Source: Clostridia bacterium
Lineage (GTDB): Bacteria > Bacillota > Clostridia > Christensenellales > CAG-138
DNA length: 64,000 nucleotides
Direction of reading: 5' to 3'
Assembly (NCBI GenBank): GCA_016292635.1
Contig: JAEDIC010000009.1
Coordinates: forward strand, 8,708 to 72,707
The number at the start of each line of letters is the position of its first letter. The stretch's first letter is position 1. The notes under the pieces were generated by a model. That model was not told where the DNA came from. It saw only the letters and a list, made by a program, of their open reading frames with translations, and did not search any database. The position numbers and the translations under genes are program-made. This document shows positions 43,501 through 51,279 of this stretch, one piece after another.

Positions 43501-43937
43501 AGCTCCGGAACTTCAAGCTGCTGGATAACGTTGTAATAAGGATCCACAAGATACAGCAGTTCGCCGCTCTTTGAAAGGCCGAAGCCTGTGCAGAGCAGAT
43601 CTTCTTCGCCTTCGTATTTTGCGGCGTATACTACGATATACCCGCCTGCAGGAATGGATACGGAGGGGAATGTCCATTTATGGGGGTCCTTAAGATTATC
43701 CGTCAGAGCATATCCTTTAAGGTCCACGGGGGACATGGTGGGGTTATGAAGCTCTATCCAGTCCGGACTGCCAAGCACCTCATCCGTAAGGGAGAAGGAA
43801 TTGGAAGAGACCACCTCGTTTATATATATATCAGAGGGGGAGCCGCCGGTGGCCATGCTGCCGCAGCCCATAAGAAACAGCGCCAGCAAGACGGAAACAG
43901 TAAGAACCTTTGCTTTTTTAAGAATTATTCTAATCAT
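40581..43937 (-). CDS. Lipoprotein with four lamin-tail domains and a CotH domain
   Basis: The 1118-residue surface protein has a lipoprotein signal (ALFLMGC, Cys25). Four lamin-tail domains lie at about 37-150, 193-315, 345-465 and 499-615, each with a WxEL/IELHN-type strand. A chitobiase C-terminal-like domain is at about 643-718 (IYYTTDGSKPT, LYTGPL). A CotH kinase-like domain covers about 725-1090 (GLRVNGASTLTMKQKSL, YINGQYWGLYDLNEN, WRPIYYDLDLAL). CotH is a spore-coat protein kinase in Bacillus; secreted LTD-CotH proteins are common in gut Clostridia and their substrates are unknown. No Shine-Dalgarno is visible, and TATAAT lies 6 bp before the ATG. Confidence 0.88.
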   Translation of the reverse strand: MIRIILKKAKVLTVSVLLALFLMGCGSMATGGSPSDIYINEVVSSNSFSLTDEVLGSPDWIELHNPTMSPVDLKGYALTDNLKDPHKWTFPSVSIPAGGYIVVYAAKYEGEEDLLCTGFGLSKSGELLYLVDPYYNVIQQLEVPELVSDVSYARASDGSYGYCSSPTPLGENITDIFLTSGDSLDTLSTDNALVITEVMPKNISTLQSADGSYYSWAEIKNISPESVKLSDYYISDSVAEPSKWRLPASTIEPGQYAIVYLSGEDSIDNGEMHASFRLGSTDSALALSNGAGSIISMMNWTNPVYPGISVVGPDTYTAFPTPADDNSANTFDSLTMSPMDASAPVRINELLKFNEYSIRDFYGDRSPWVELYNSSANEVSLSGYCLSDNAEDPFKWHFPDVAIAPGEYKVVFLSGNETSDGELHTPFSLSRTENLLMLTDSTLMTFDLITLDPAIGKNVSAGPGSDGQLYYYASPTPGSANTTHAFANSSDASVGYASSVYISEVAAVKAAKSDGTDWIELHNSSDSSINLEGWHLTDDANDMTKFTFPSFKLSSGGYATISASTDSSSSSSGVSAPFNISASGDTIILTDEDGNIKDIFETGALRYGVTSGRTEGSRERVFFSSPTKGGENSATTYSSFTSDPVFSDNTLYHKDSFMLELSCLTPGAKIYYTTDGSKPTTGSTLYTGPLSISKNTPVKAIALADGMLQSDTAAATFLFEDPHTLPVVCLTIDGASFEEVYSVIDRWQKIEREGYCEYYEADGLLGTQFPCGLRVNGASTLTMKQKSLSIFLRGGYGQSSTSYQFFPGNDVTEYTSIAIRSSGQDAAKARIRDSFFSRCTVGLNLDYIQTKPVVVYINGQYWGLYDLNENQNEDYLATHFGVDPNTVNIIRRNETPLAGTRTDFYRVRKFALEEDTSLDSKYEELCQWVDADYFMDYLIAQSYFANGDMFNQKYWRTTDYTIKWRPIYYDLDLALSGSSPTRNILPMYFTEEGVPSRDGSLTNMDIFVGLRRNAGWCEAFGERYVYVALNYFNPERVVGILDELATAMEPEMSRHIKRWGHPSGVSSWKDAVDDLRSCLQKRQSYALTYLQREFGFSDAQMEEWKAKATAAAVSTTTQ

Positions 43938-44038
43938 GGTTACATTATAACACGAGGCGACAAAGTATAACACTCATAAAAGTAAGAACAAACTGTTAAG
44001 TTGGGATTCGTTTGCGGCTTTTTTGCAGCGGCGGTCCG

Positions 44039-44047
44039 TGGTATACT
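44039..44047 (+). promoter_or_regulatory. Extended -10 promoter of the barnase-barstar pair
   Basis: TGGTATACT fits an extended -10 element about 34 bp before the start codon; the -35 region is poorly matched. Confidence 0.45.
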
Positions 44048-44080
44048 GTATGTTAAGCAAATGAAAAAGGAGCAGCGTTA

Positions 44081-44668
44081 ATGAGCAAGCGTACTAAGAT
44101 ATTATTGTGCATAGTGGCGGCGGTTGCGATAATAGGCCTCGCCACAGGAACGCTTACATTTGGAGATATAGTCGGCCCGCTCTCAGGCGATGAAGCCCCG
44201 GCGATGGCTGCTGAAGAAGTTGCGGAGAATGTTGAAAGCACAGAACGCCATGATGGCGATCTGGTGCCGCTGAAGGACGAAACCCAAGCCAAGCATGAGC
44301 AGCAGGAACAAGGGCTGCAGCAGCTTATTGACGAGAACGGCAGCTATACCTCAAAGGAGGACGTGGCGCTTTATATCCATACCTACGGTCACCTTCCCTC
44401 AAACTTCATTACAAAAAGCGAGGCGAGAGAGCTTGGCTGGGATGGCGGTTCCGTTGAAGATTACGCACCGGGCTGCAGCATTGGCGGCGACAGATTCGGC
44501 AACTATGAGGGCATACTTCCGGAAGGCAAAAAGTATACCGAGTGCGATATAGATACCCTTGGTAGATCTTCCAGAGGGGCAAGACGCATAGTGTTCTCCA
44601 ATGATGGCTGTATATACTATACCGATGACCACTATGAAACATTTGAACTGCTTTATGGGGAGGAGTAG
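44081..44668 (+). CDS. Secreted barnase-type ribonuclease
   Basis: An extracellular guanyl-preferring RNase. The 195-residue protein has an N-terminal membrane/signal segment (ILLCIVAAVAIIGLATGTL), a linker of about 60 residues and a barnase domain. SKEDVALYIHTYGHLPSNFI, TKSEARELGW and PGCSIGGDRFGNYEGILP align directly with barnase. Catalytic residues E154 (TECDID), R169 (ARRIVFS) and H184 (DDHYETF) are present. AAAGGAG precedes the ATG. The barstar-like inhibitor gene follows after 3 bp. Confidence 0.95.
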   Translation: MSKRTKILLCIVAAVAIIGLATGTLTFGDIVGPLSGDEAPAMAAEEVAENVESTERHDGDLVPLKDETQAKHEQQEQGLQQLIDENGSYTSKEDVALYIHTYGHLPSNFITKSEARELGWDGGSVEDYAPGCSIGGDRFGNYEGILPEGKKYTECDIDTLGRSSRGARRIVFSNDGCIYYTDDHYETFELLYGEE

Positions 44669-44671
44669 ACT

Positions 44672-44944
44672 ATGGAGATAATCATACTGGACGGACGAAG
44701 AATGCTCACCTTTGACGACCTCCATGACTATTTGAAAAAATCCATGCGCCTGCCCTCTTATTACGGCAGAAATCTTGACGCACTGGCGGATTGCCTTGGC
44801 GAATTGGGCAGCAACGTTACCGTGATACTCAATAACGCATCCGAAATGAATTCCGGCCTTGGCGTATACGGAGATAAGCTCCTCAGGGTATTCAGAGATA
44901 TGTCCTCTGAACCGGGTGCGTTTAATTTTGTGATAAGCGAATAA
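44672..44944 (+). CDS. Barstar-type ribonuclease inhibitor
   Basis: The cytoplasmic partner that neutralises the upstream RNase before export. The 90-residue protein matches barstar: DLHDYLKKSMRLPSYYGRNLDALADCL contains the inhibitor loop, with the Tyr and the two Asp residues that fill the barnase active site. GGGGAGGAG overlaps the RNase stop, so the pair should be translated together. Confidence 0.94.
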   Translation: MEIIILDGRRMLTFDDLHDYLKKSMRLPSYYGRNLDALADCLGELGSNVTVILNNASEMNSGLGVYGDKLLRVFRDMSSEPGAFNFVISE

Positions 44945-44951
44945 CCTGCAT

Positions 44952-44978
44952 TGCGCCGCCGGAATTACCGGAGGCGCA
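44952..44978 (+). terminator. Hairpin after the barstar gene
   Basis: TGCGCC.CCGG pairs with CCGG.GGCGCA (one mismatch) around a 5-nt loop, followed by TTAAAATT. It is probably the terminator of the barnase-barstar transcript. Confidence 0.6.
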
Positions 44979-45028
44979 TTAAAATTATGGAGAATATTAG
45001 TACAATTATGACATCAGCGTCGGGATTA

Positions 45029-45127
45029 TTGCAAATGGGCTGAGGGAAAGTCTATAATTATCTATCCCTGAACAATAAAAAAGCAAAGCATCAGCGCCTT
45101 GTTCTGGGAGAATTTCACCGGAGGTGA
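45029..45127 (+). promoter_or_regulatory. Promoter and structured leader of the first two-component operon
   Basis: TTGCAA-N18-TATAAT (45029-45058) should start transcription near 45065. The leader of about 70 nt forms CCCTGAACAA/TTGTTCTGGG (45066-45108, one mismatch) and then TCACC/GGTGA (45115-45127). The second hairpin contains the GGAGG Shine-Dalgarno of the response regulator in its loop and 3' arm. Confidence 0.5.
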
Positions 45128-45133
45128 CCACAA

Positions 45134-45823
45134 ATGGCAGGCGGAAAGCATGTCCTTATATGCGACGATCAGCTGATAATACACGAAACATTAAAGGTAT
45201 ATCTGGAAAATGAAGGATTCACCCATTGTTCCGCCTATAATGGCGCGGAGGCGGTGGAAATGTTTGAATCCCAAAATCCGGACCTAATAATTCTGGACCT
45301 TATGATGCCAAAAAAGAGCGGCATGGATGTATGCCGCGAGATAAGGGCAAAAAGCAGGGTACCCATAATAATGCTCACCGCTAAGGGTGAGGAGATAGAC
45401 CGGATATTGGGCCTGGAGCTGGGGGCGGATGACTATATCGTAAAGCCGTTCAGCGCGCGGGAAGTCATTGCCCGCATAAAGGCGGTGCTGCGCCGGTTTG
45501 ATGCGGCAAAGGGCGAACCCCAGCGGGTGATCCGTATGCCCGGCATTGAGATAAACATAACCAATTACGAGGTGCGCATAAACGGACGAAAGGTGTCCTT
45601 TACTCCAAAAGAGGTTGAGATACTGCATTTACTGGCCTCCAGTCCCGGCAGAGTATTTGACAGAGAGCAGATCCTCTCAAAGGTATGGGGATATGATTTC
45701 TTTGGGGATACACGGGTTGTGGATACCCAGATAAAGCGCATACGGCAGAAGCTGCCTGATGAGGACATGGCGTGGACAATAAAGACCGTATATGGCGTAG
45801 GCTATAAATTTGAAAACTGCTGA
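45134..45823 (+). CDS. OmpR/PhoB-family response regulator (system 1)
   Basis: A 229-residue regulator with a receiver domain (acidic pair D11-D12, phospho-acceptor D55 in LIILDLMMP, Lys in DYIVKPFS) and a C-terminal winged-helix DNA-binding domain (FTPKEVEILHLLASSPGRVF ... VVDTQIKRIRQKL). The stimulus is unknown. The histidine kinase starts 8 bp downstream. It is a close paralogue of the regulator 2.5 kb further on; the stretch IMLTAKGEEIDRILGLELG is identical in both. Confidence 0.95.
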   Translation: MAGGKHVLICDDQLIIHETLKVYLENEGFTHCSAYNGAEAVEMFESQNPDLIILDLMMPKKSGMDVCREIRAKSRVPIIMLTAKGEEIDRILGLELGADDYIVKPFSAREVIARIKAVLRRFDAAKGEPQRVIRMPGIEINITNYEVRINGRKVSFTPKEVEILHLLASSPGRVFDREQILSKVWGYDFFGDTRVVDTQIKRIRQKLPDEDMAWTIKTVYGVGYKFENC

Positions 45824-45831
45824 TAGGATAT

Positions 45832-47562
45832 ATGTTCAGAAACACCATATTAAAAAGGACTCTCAGCATAATTCTGCTTTCCGTGCTGCTGAGCGCCCTT
45901 ATAACGTCAATCGTATTCAATTACTCGGGCAGAAAGGCGTTCAGCGAGATTAAGGCCGGGGAACTTTTGCCGCGGGCAAGGCATCTTGCGGATGTTACCG
46001 GGGAGTATATGCAGGGGCTTATGGGCCGAAACGGGTATGAGCGGGCTATTGGCGGAGGGCTCAGGGTATGGGACGCCGCCATGTATGCGTATAATTCTGA
46101 AGGCAGGCTTTTCGTTTATCCTAACCGGGGAGATGATGACGCAAGTATTGCAGTTGTAGCCACATATCTCAATACTGTGCTTTCCGGTGAATCGGTATAT
46201 TCCCCCAATACGGAAAACAGGGTAGGCGTGATAATAGGCGAACCCGTTATGAATAAAAGCGGCGTGGTAATAGGGGCGGTTTTTCTTGTAAAGCCGCTGA
46301 ATGAACTGAATGCAGCGCTGGACAGCCTGTTTTTTGCCCTTGTTATAAGCATGGTGGTAGCTTCCGCAATTATGATAATACCAGCGTATATTGGCTCAAA
46401 AAGCATAGTTGAGCCAATAAGGCAGATGAACGCCACCGCCAACGCAATGTCCGGAGGAGATTTTTCCATAAAGGCCAGCGAGGAAGGCACCGAAGAGATA
46501 GCCCAATTGGGAAAATCGCTGAACCATCTTTCCGCTGCGCTGTATGCTACAATAAGCGACCTTACCCTTGAGAAAAACCGGCTGCATTCCGTTATAAACG
46601 GGCTGGGTGAGGGAATAATCGCCACAGACGGCGAGGGTGAGATAATAAAGACAAATCTTGCCGCAATAAGGCTCCTTGGCGGCAGCGAGGAAGATGATAT
46701 AACCAAACTTGCTCCATATGGTGAGCTTAAGCGGGATATGGAGGCCGCGGGGAACCGAAGGGAAATTTCAAGAGAAATAAAGGTAAGGAATCGGCTGCTT
46801 CGCATAGTGACCACACCGCTGGAATATGAAGGGAAGAATCAGGGTGCGGTTACTCTTATACGGGATATTACAGAGGCTGCAAGACTTGAACAGACGCGTG
46901 TTGACTATGTGGCGAACGTATCACATGAGCTGAGAACTCCGCTTTCATCAATACGGGGCCTTGCGGATGCCCTCAATGACGGCATGGTAAAGAAAGAGGA
47001 GGACAAAGTACGCTATTACGGCTACATACTCCATGAGGCCATGCGCCTTACCCGGCTTATTGACGATCTTCTTGAGCTTAGCAGGCTGCAGTCCGGCTCC
47101 GTTGCGCTTACGAAGCAGTATATAAGCGTTGAGGAGCTTATTTACGATTTGGCTGACAGATTCACAGATGCTGCGGAAGAAAGAGGGCTAACCATCAGCG
47201 CAAATTGTGAATACAGCGGCAAGGTATACACAAACCCGGACCGGGCAGAACAGGTGCTTGTAGCTCTTATTGACAACGCCATAAAGCATAGCGGAGACCG
47301 GGGAGAGATAGAGATATCAGCCGCCAGGTGCAGCGATAAGCTCAGGATAAGCGTAAGCAATCCGGGCGGCATCAGCGAGGAGGATATAGAACATCTGTTT
47401 GAACGGTTCTATAAGACCGATAAGTCTCACTCCGGTGAAGGCACAGGCCTTGGGCTGTCCATCGTCCATGAGGTGCTTGCGTTGCTGGGCGAGAAGATAT
47501 GGGTAAAAAGCGAGGAGGGAAAGGTGATATTCACCTTTACGCTTGCATTGCAAAAGGAATAA
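45832..47562 (+). CDS. Sensor histidine kinase (system 1)
   Basis: A 576-residue membrane kinase. Two membrane helices (about residues 9-29 and 164-187) bracket an extracytoplasmic sensor region. HAMP (EPIRQMNATANAMSGGDF) and PAS-like (GLGEGIIATDGEGEIIKTN) domains follow. HisKA has the phospho-His in VSHELRTPLSS, and the ATPase domain has DNAIKHS, FERFYKTDKS and GTGLGLSIVHEV. The domain plan is WalK/PhoR-like. It forms an operon with the response regulator upstream, and a hairpin ends it. Confidence 0.94.
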   Translation: MFRNTILKRTLSIILLSVLLSALITSIVFNYSGRKAFSEIKAGELLPRARHLADVTGEYMQGLMGRNGYERAIGGGLRVWDAAMYAYNSEGRLFVYPNRGDDDASIAVVATYLNTVLSGESVYSPNTENRVGVIIGEPVMNKSGVVIGAVFLVKPLNELNAALDSLFFALVISMVVASAIMIIPAYIGSKSIVEPIRQMNATANAMSGGDFSIKASEEGTEEIAQLGKSLNHLSAALYATISDLTLEKNRLHSVINGLGEGIIATDGEGEIIKTNLAAIRLLGGSEEDDITKLAPYGELKRDMEAAGNRREISREIKVRNRLLRIVTTPLEYEGKNQGAVTLIRDITEAARLEQTRVDYVANVSHELRTPLSSIRGLADALNDGMVKKEEDKVRYYGYILHEAMRLTRLIDDLLELSRLQSGSVALTKQYISVEELIYDLADRFTDAAEERGLTISANCEYSGKVYTNPDRAEQVLVALIDNAIKHSGDRGEIEISAARCSDKLRISVSNPGGISEEDIEHLFERFYKTDKSHSGEGTGLGLSIVHEVLALLGEKIWVKSEEGKVIFTFTLALQKE

Positions 47563-47576
47563 GGAAAATATGTGAA

Positions 47577-47607
47577 ATCGCCCGCTTTCCATGTGAAAGC
47601 GGGCGAT
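47577..47607 (+). terminator. Hairpin between the two two-component systems
   Basis: ATCGCCCGCTTTC pairs perfectly (13 bp) with GAAAGCGGGCGAT around a 5-nt loop; the tail ATTTATG is a weak U-tract. A TATAAT at 47616-47621 just after it may be the -10 of the second system. Confidence 0.6.
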
Positions 47608-47663
47608 ATTTATGATATAATGAAACACACGAATCAGACTTATTTTACGGAGGTTTGAGATAC

Positions 47664-48356
47664 ATGAGCACTATCAAGATACTGATTGCGGATGATGACA
47701 GGGTAGTACACGAGTCCCTTGGCATATACCTTAAACCCGAAGGATATGAGACTGTGGACGTGTATGACGGCAAGGCGGCGGTAGAGGCTTTGGAGAATGA
47801 GAGCGGTATTGGCCTTTGCGTGCTGGATATAATGATGCCGGAGATGTCAGGTCTTGACGTGTGTCGGGAGATACGCAAGAACTCCCGTATCCCGGTTATA
47901 ATGCTTACCGCCAAGGGCGAGGAGATAGACAGGATACTTGGTCTTGAACTGGGGGCAGACGACTATATCGTAAAGCCCTTCAGCCCCCGTGAGGTTGTGG
48001 CCCGGATAAAGGCGGTGCTTCGCCGCACCAATGAACAGCAGCAGAACGCCAGCGATGGCTGTGTAAACCATCAGGAGCTTTCAATAGATATAAAGAGCTA
48101 TACCGTGACCCTCAGGGGGCAGAGCATAATCTGCACCCCCAAGGAGATCGAGATACTTTACATGCTGGCCTCCAACCCCGGTCAGGTATTCACCAGGGAA
48201 CAGCTGCTGAACCGTGTATGGGGATACGATTTCGCCGGCGAGACCCGCACTGTGGATACCCACATAAAGCGCATCCGTGCAAAGCTTGACAATACCGGCC
48301 TTAACTGGAGCATAAAAACCATATACGGAGTGGGCTATAAATTCGAGGTTGAATGA
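47664..48356 (+). CDS. OmpR/PhoB-family response regulator (system 2)
   Basis: A 230-residue regulator: receiver with the Asp cluster at 10-12, phospho-acceptor D55 (LCVLDIMMP) and Lys in DYIVKPFS, then a winged-helix domain (CTPKEIEILYMLASNPGQVF). The ATG is chosen because GGAGG lies about 9 nt upstream; a TTG three codons earlier is too close. It is paralogous to the regulator of system 1 and its kinase follows 4 bp downstream. Confidence 0.95.
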   Translation: MSTIKILIADDDRVVHESLGIYLKPEGYETVDVYDGKAAVEALENESGIGLCVLDIMMPEMSGLDVCREIRKNSRIPVIMLTAKGEEIDRILGLELGADDYIVKPFSPREVVARIKAVLRRTNEQQQNASDGCVNHQELSIDIKSYTVTLRGQSIICTPKEIEILYMLASNPGQVFTREQLLNRVWGYDFAGETRTVDTHIKRIRAKLDNTGLNWSIKTIYGVGYKFEVE

Positions 48357-48360
48357 TTAA

Positions 48361-50298
48361 ATGAAAAGCGTATTCTATCGCCGTCTGCTTATAGTGATGA
48401 TAATCGTAATGATTATCATCACTCTTGCCATGGCGTTGGGCAGCAGATTGATGGGCGTAAAGGTATACGAGAGCATCAAGCTTGATGAGATGGTGCCGAA
48501 ATGTGAGGCGATAGCGAGTCTTGTAACCGAATACGGCCGAGGCAACATATCCGCAGATACCATGATACGCCTTGCGGAAAACTACATTGAGGACAAAGAT
48601 ACCACAACCATAATACTTAACGCCAACTATGAGAGCCTGCTGGTGACGGATTCTCCGGAAAGCGAAGAATGGAAAGTTGATGGAGAGGTGATCTCCGGCA
48701 TATACAAAAGGGTGCTTTCCGGCGAAACGCTCAGCGAACCCAGGATTGAAATCGAAGGTATCGGTGAATCTCTTGTGGCGGGTGTGCCGATAGAGAATGA
48801 CAACGGGCAAATCTTAGGTGGTGTGGTAATACTGCAGCCCACAAGAGCAATCAGCGAAGCCATGTTCTCCATGCGCATGATGATATATACCTTGTTGTTC
48901 GTTGGCGCGCTGCTTATGATAAGCATATTGGGCGGCTATTTCCGCCGCATGACGGGTCCGCTCCATGAAATGTCTGAAGTTGCCATAAAGATGTCCAAGG
49001 GAAATTTCGACATTCGGGCCAGCGAAAACGAAGAAGGCGAGGTGGGCCTGCTGGCAAGGGCGCTCAACAACTTATGCGAGACTCTTTCCGGCACCATATA
49101 CCAGCTTCGCTTTGAAAAGGGACAGCTTGATGAAATACTGCAAAGCCTTTCAGACGGCGTTGTGGCCATGGACGGCAGCGGCGAGCTAACCCATTACAAT
49201 ACGGCCATCATGGGCATGTTTGGCGTGGTAAATGTTGAAAAACGCCAGGACCTGATTGCAGATCCCATGGTATGGAAGGCTTTTGATGAGGTATTTGCCA
49301 CAGGCGAATCCCAGTCTATTAATTATCCCGCTGCCGGTGATAAGGTGCTGCTTATAAGCGTATCCCCGGTAAATACTGATGAAGGCGTACGCACGGGCGT
49401 GGTGGGGCTCTTCAAGGATATAACCGAAATGGAGCGAACCGAGAAGATGCGCCGTGAGTATGTTGCAAATGTATCCCATGAGCTGCGCACTCCGCTTACC
49501 GCTGTGCGGGGCCTTCTGGAGCCCCTTGCGGACGGCATGGTAACGGATGAGGAAAGCCGCCAGAGATACTATAAAATCATGCTTCACGAGGTGATGCGCC
49601 TTTCAAGGCTCATTACGGATATGCTTACCCTTAGCCGCCTTCAGGCGGGAACCGAATATATGGAGTTTTCCCGCGTAAACCTTGAGGAGCTTATAAACGA
49701 CGTTGCAATGAGTTACGCAGGACCTGCCCGGCAGAAGGACATATCCCTTGAGGTGGACTGTGTGCATGCTGTGGATGCCCTCACAGACCCGGATAGAATA
49801 GAGCAGGTGCTGATCATTCTTCTGGATAACGCCATCCACTATACGCCGGAGGGCGGCAGGATAACCCTGCGCCTGCGCTCGGGAGAGAGGCTGCTGGTAA
49901 GCGTTGAGGATAATGGCTGCGGTATACCCGAAAAGGATCTGCCATATATATTCGAGCGCTTTTACAAGGTGGACAAATCCCGCGGAGAGGGCGGCACGGG
50001 GCTTGGCCTTTCCATTGCCAGATATATAATGGAAAAGCTGGATGAGACCATCACCGTGGACAGCACCGTGGGAGTGGGCACATGCTTCACCTTTACGGTA
50101 AAACGGTATGTGTCCAATGCCATAGAACTTGGGCCGGCTTATGCGGCTGCCAGCTCCAAGCCCAAAGATGAGGACAAACAGCAGGAGCCTGCGAATGAAT
50201 CCGATGTATTTGACGCGGATTATGAGGTGGTTACATATCACCGGGAGGAAAAATCAAAGAAGGGCATAAAGATACCCGAAATCAAGAAAAAACGATAG
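48361..50298 (+). CDS. Sensor histidine kinase (system 2)
   Basis: A 645-residue kinase with the same plan as system 1. Two membrane helices flank a sensor region, followed by HAMP (GPLHEMSEVAIKMSKGNFD) and PAS (ILQSLSDGVVAMDGSGEL) domains. HisKA has VSHELRTPLTA, and the ATPase domain has DNAIHYTPEGG, FERFYKVDKS and GTGLGLSIARYI. Beyond the ATPase domain is a charged tail of about 65 residues containing DVFDADYEVV (614-623). That tail resembles the C-terminal motif of DnaK at the start of this window and then ends in a very basic stretch. It forms an operon with its response regulator. Confidence 0.94.
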   Translation: MKSVFYRRLLIVMIIVMIIITLAMALGSRLMGVKVYESIKLDEMVPKCEAIASLVTEYGRGNISADTMIRLAENYIEDKDTTTIILNANYESLLVTDSPESEEWKVDGEVISGIYKRVLSGETLSEPRIEIEGIGESLVAGVPIENDNGQILGGVVILQPTRAISEAMFSMRMMIYTLLFVGALLMISILGGYFRRMTGPLHEMSEVAIKMSKGNFDIRASENEEGEVGLLARALNNLCETLSGTIYQLRFEKGQLDEILQSLSDGVVAMDGSGELTHYNTAIMGMFGVVNVEKRQDLIADPMVWKAFDEVFATGESQSINYPAAGDKVLLISVSPVNTDEGVRTGVVGLFKDITEMERTEKMRREYVANVSHELRTPLTAVRGLLEPLADGMVTDEESRQRYYKIMLHEVMRLSRLITDMLTLSRLQAGTEYMEFSRVNLEELINDVAMSYAGPARQKDISLEVDCVHAVDALTDPDRIEQVLIILLDNAIHYTPEGGRITLRLRSGERLLVSVEDNGCGIPEKDLPYIFERFYKVDKSRGEGGTGLGLSIARYIMEKLDETITVDSTVGVGTCFTFTVKRYVSNAIELGPAYAAASSKPKDEDKQQEPANESDVFDADYEVVTYHREEKSKKGIKIPEIKKKR

Positions 50299-50310
50299 AA
50301 CGGAGATACT

Positions 50311-51201
50311 ATGTCTTCAGTCGGATGTATGCTGTGTCCCCGCAAATGCGGAGCGGACAGAATAACACATATGGGCGCCTGCAATGCGCCCATTTTGCCG
50401 TACATAGCCAAGGCGTCGCTGCATATGTGGGAGGAGCCGTTTATCAGCGGAAAGCGGGGTTCAGGTACAATATTCTTCTGCGGCTGCAATATGAAATGCG
50501 TATTTTGTCAGAATTACGATATAAGCACCGGAATTGTGGGGAAGCAGTATGACGCCCAGGGAATTGCGGATATAATGCTTCGCCTTCAGGACAAGGGAGC
50601 CCACAACATAAACCTTGTATCCCCGGCGCCCTTTGTGCCGGTGATAATGGATGCCGTTATGCTTGCGAAAAAACAGCGCCTAAGCCTTCCGATAGTGTAT
50701 AACACAAACGCCTATGAAACCGTGGAAACGCTGAAAAAGCTTGATGGTTTGGTGGATATATATCTGCCGGATCTTAAGTATACGGATAGCGTAATATCGA
50801 AAAAATACTCAGGTACTGAGGACTATTTTGAATATGCCGCCCTCGCGATAAATGAAATGTATCGCCAATGCGGAATGCTTATTCTGGACGGGGAAGGAAT
50901 GGCGAAGAAGGGGATAGCCATAAGGCATCTGGTGCTGCCCGGGTCTGTGGATGAGACGAGGCGGGTGCTGGACTATATTAGCGGACATTTTCCGAAGGAC
51001 ATAAGCTTATCTTTAATGAGCCAGTATATACCCTTTTACAGGGCGGCGGAGTATCCTCCGCTGGATAGACCGCTGCTTAAAAAGGAGTATAAAAGGGCCA
51101 TAGAGTATGGATTTTCGCTGGGGCTCACCAACATACTTACCCAACAGATGAGCTCGGCAACTGCGGAGTATACCCCTGTATTCGACGGAATTTGCGACTA
51201 A
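50311..51201 (+). CDS. Radical SAM protein, PflX-like
   Basis: The 296-residue protein belongs to the uncharacterised group annotated as putative pyruvate formate-lyase activating enzyme (COG1313/PflX). The SAM-cluster motif CNMKCVFC lies in FFCGCNMKCVFCQNYDIS. An N-terminal Cys-rich segment (CMLCPRKCG, then GACNAP) may hold an extra Fe-S cluster. DIYLPDLKYTD and LVLPGSVDETRRVLDYI are typical. The substrate is unknown; no glycyl-radical enzyme is nearby. CGGAG precedes the ATG, 12 bp after the kinase gene. Confidence 0.85.
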   Translation: MSSVGCMLCPRKCGADRITHMGACNAPILPYIAKASLHMWEEPFISGKRGSGTIFFCGCNMKCVFCQNYDISTGIVGKQYDAQGIADIMLRLQDKGAHNINLVSPAPFVPVIMDAVMLAKKQRLSLPIVYNTNAYETVETLKKLDGLVDIYLPDLKYTDSVISKKYSGTEDYFEYAALAINEMYRQCGMLILDGEGMAKKGIAIRHLVLPGSVDETRRVLDYISGHFPKDISLSLMSQYIPFYRAAEYPPLDRPLLKKEYKRAIEYGFSLGLTNILTQQMSSATAEYTPVFDGICD

Positions 51202-51244
51202 ATTGCAAACAGTTGATTATTTGTTAAAAAAATAAAAAATTCTG

Positions 51245-51276
51245 TTGCATAATACCATATATGGTGCTACTATAAT
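51245..51276 (+). promoter_or_regulatory. Promoter with an internal palindrome for the structured RNA
   Basis: TTGCAT-N17-TACTAT (a better-matching TATAAT overlaps but needs a 20-bp spacer) is preceded by A/T tracts like an UP element. The perfect palindrome ACCATATATGGT (51254-51265) lies between the -35 and -10 elements, a good place for a repressor. Confidence 0.5.
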
Positions 51277-51279
51277 ATT

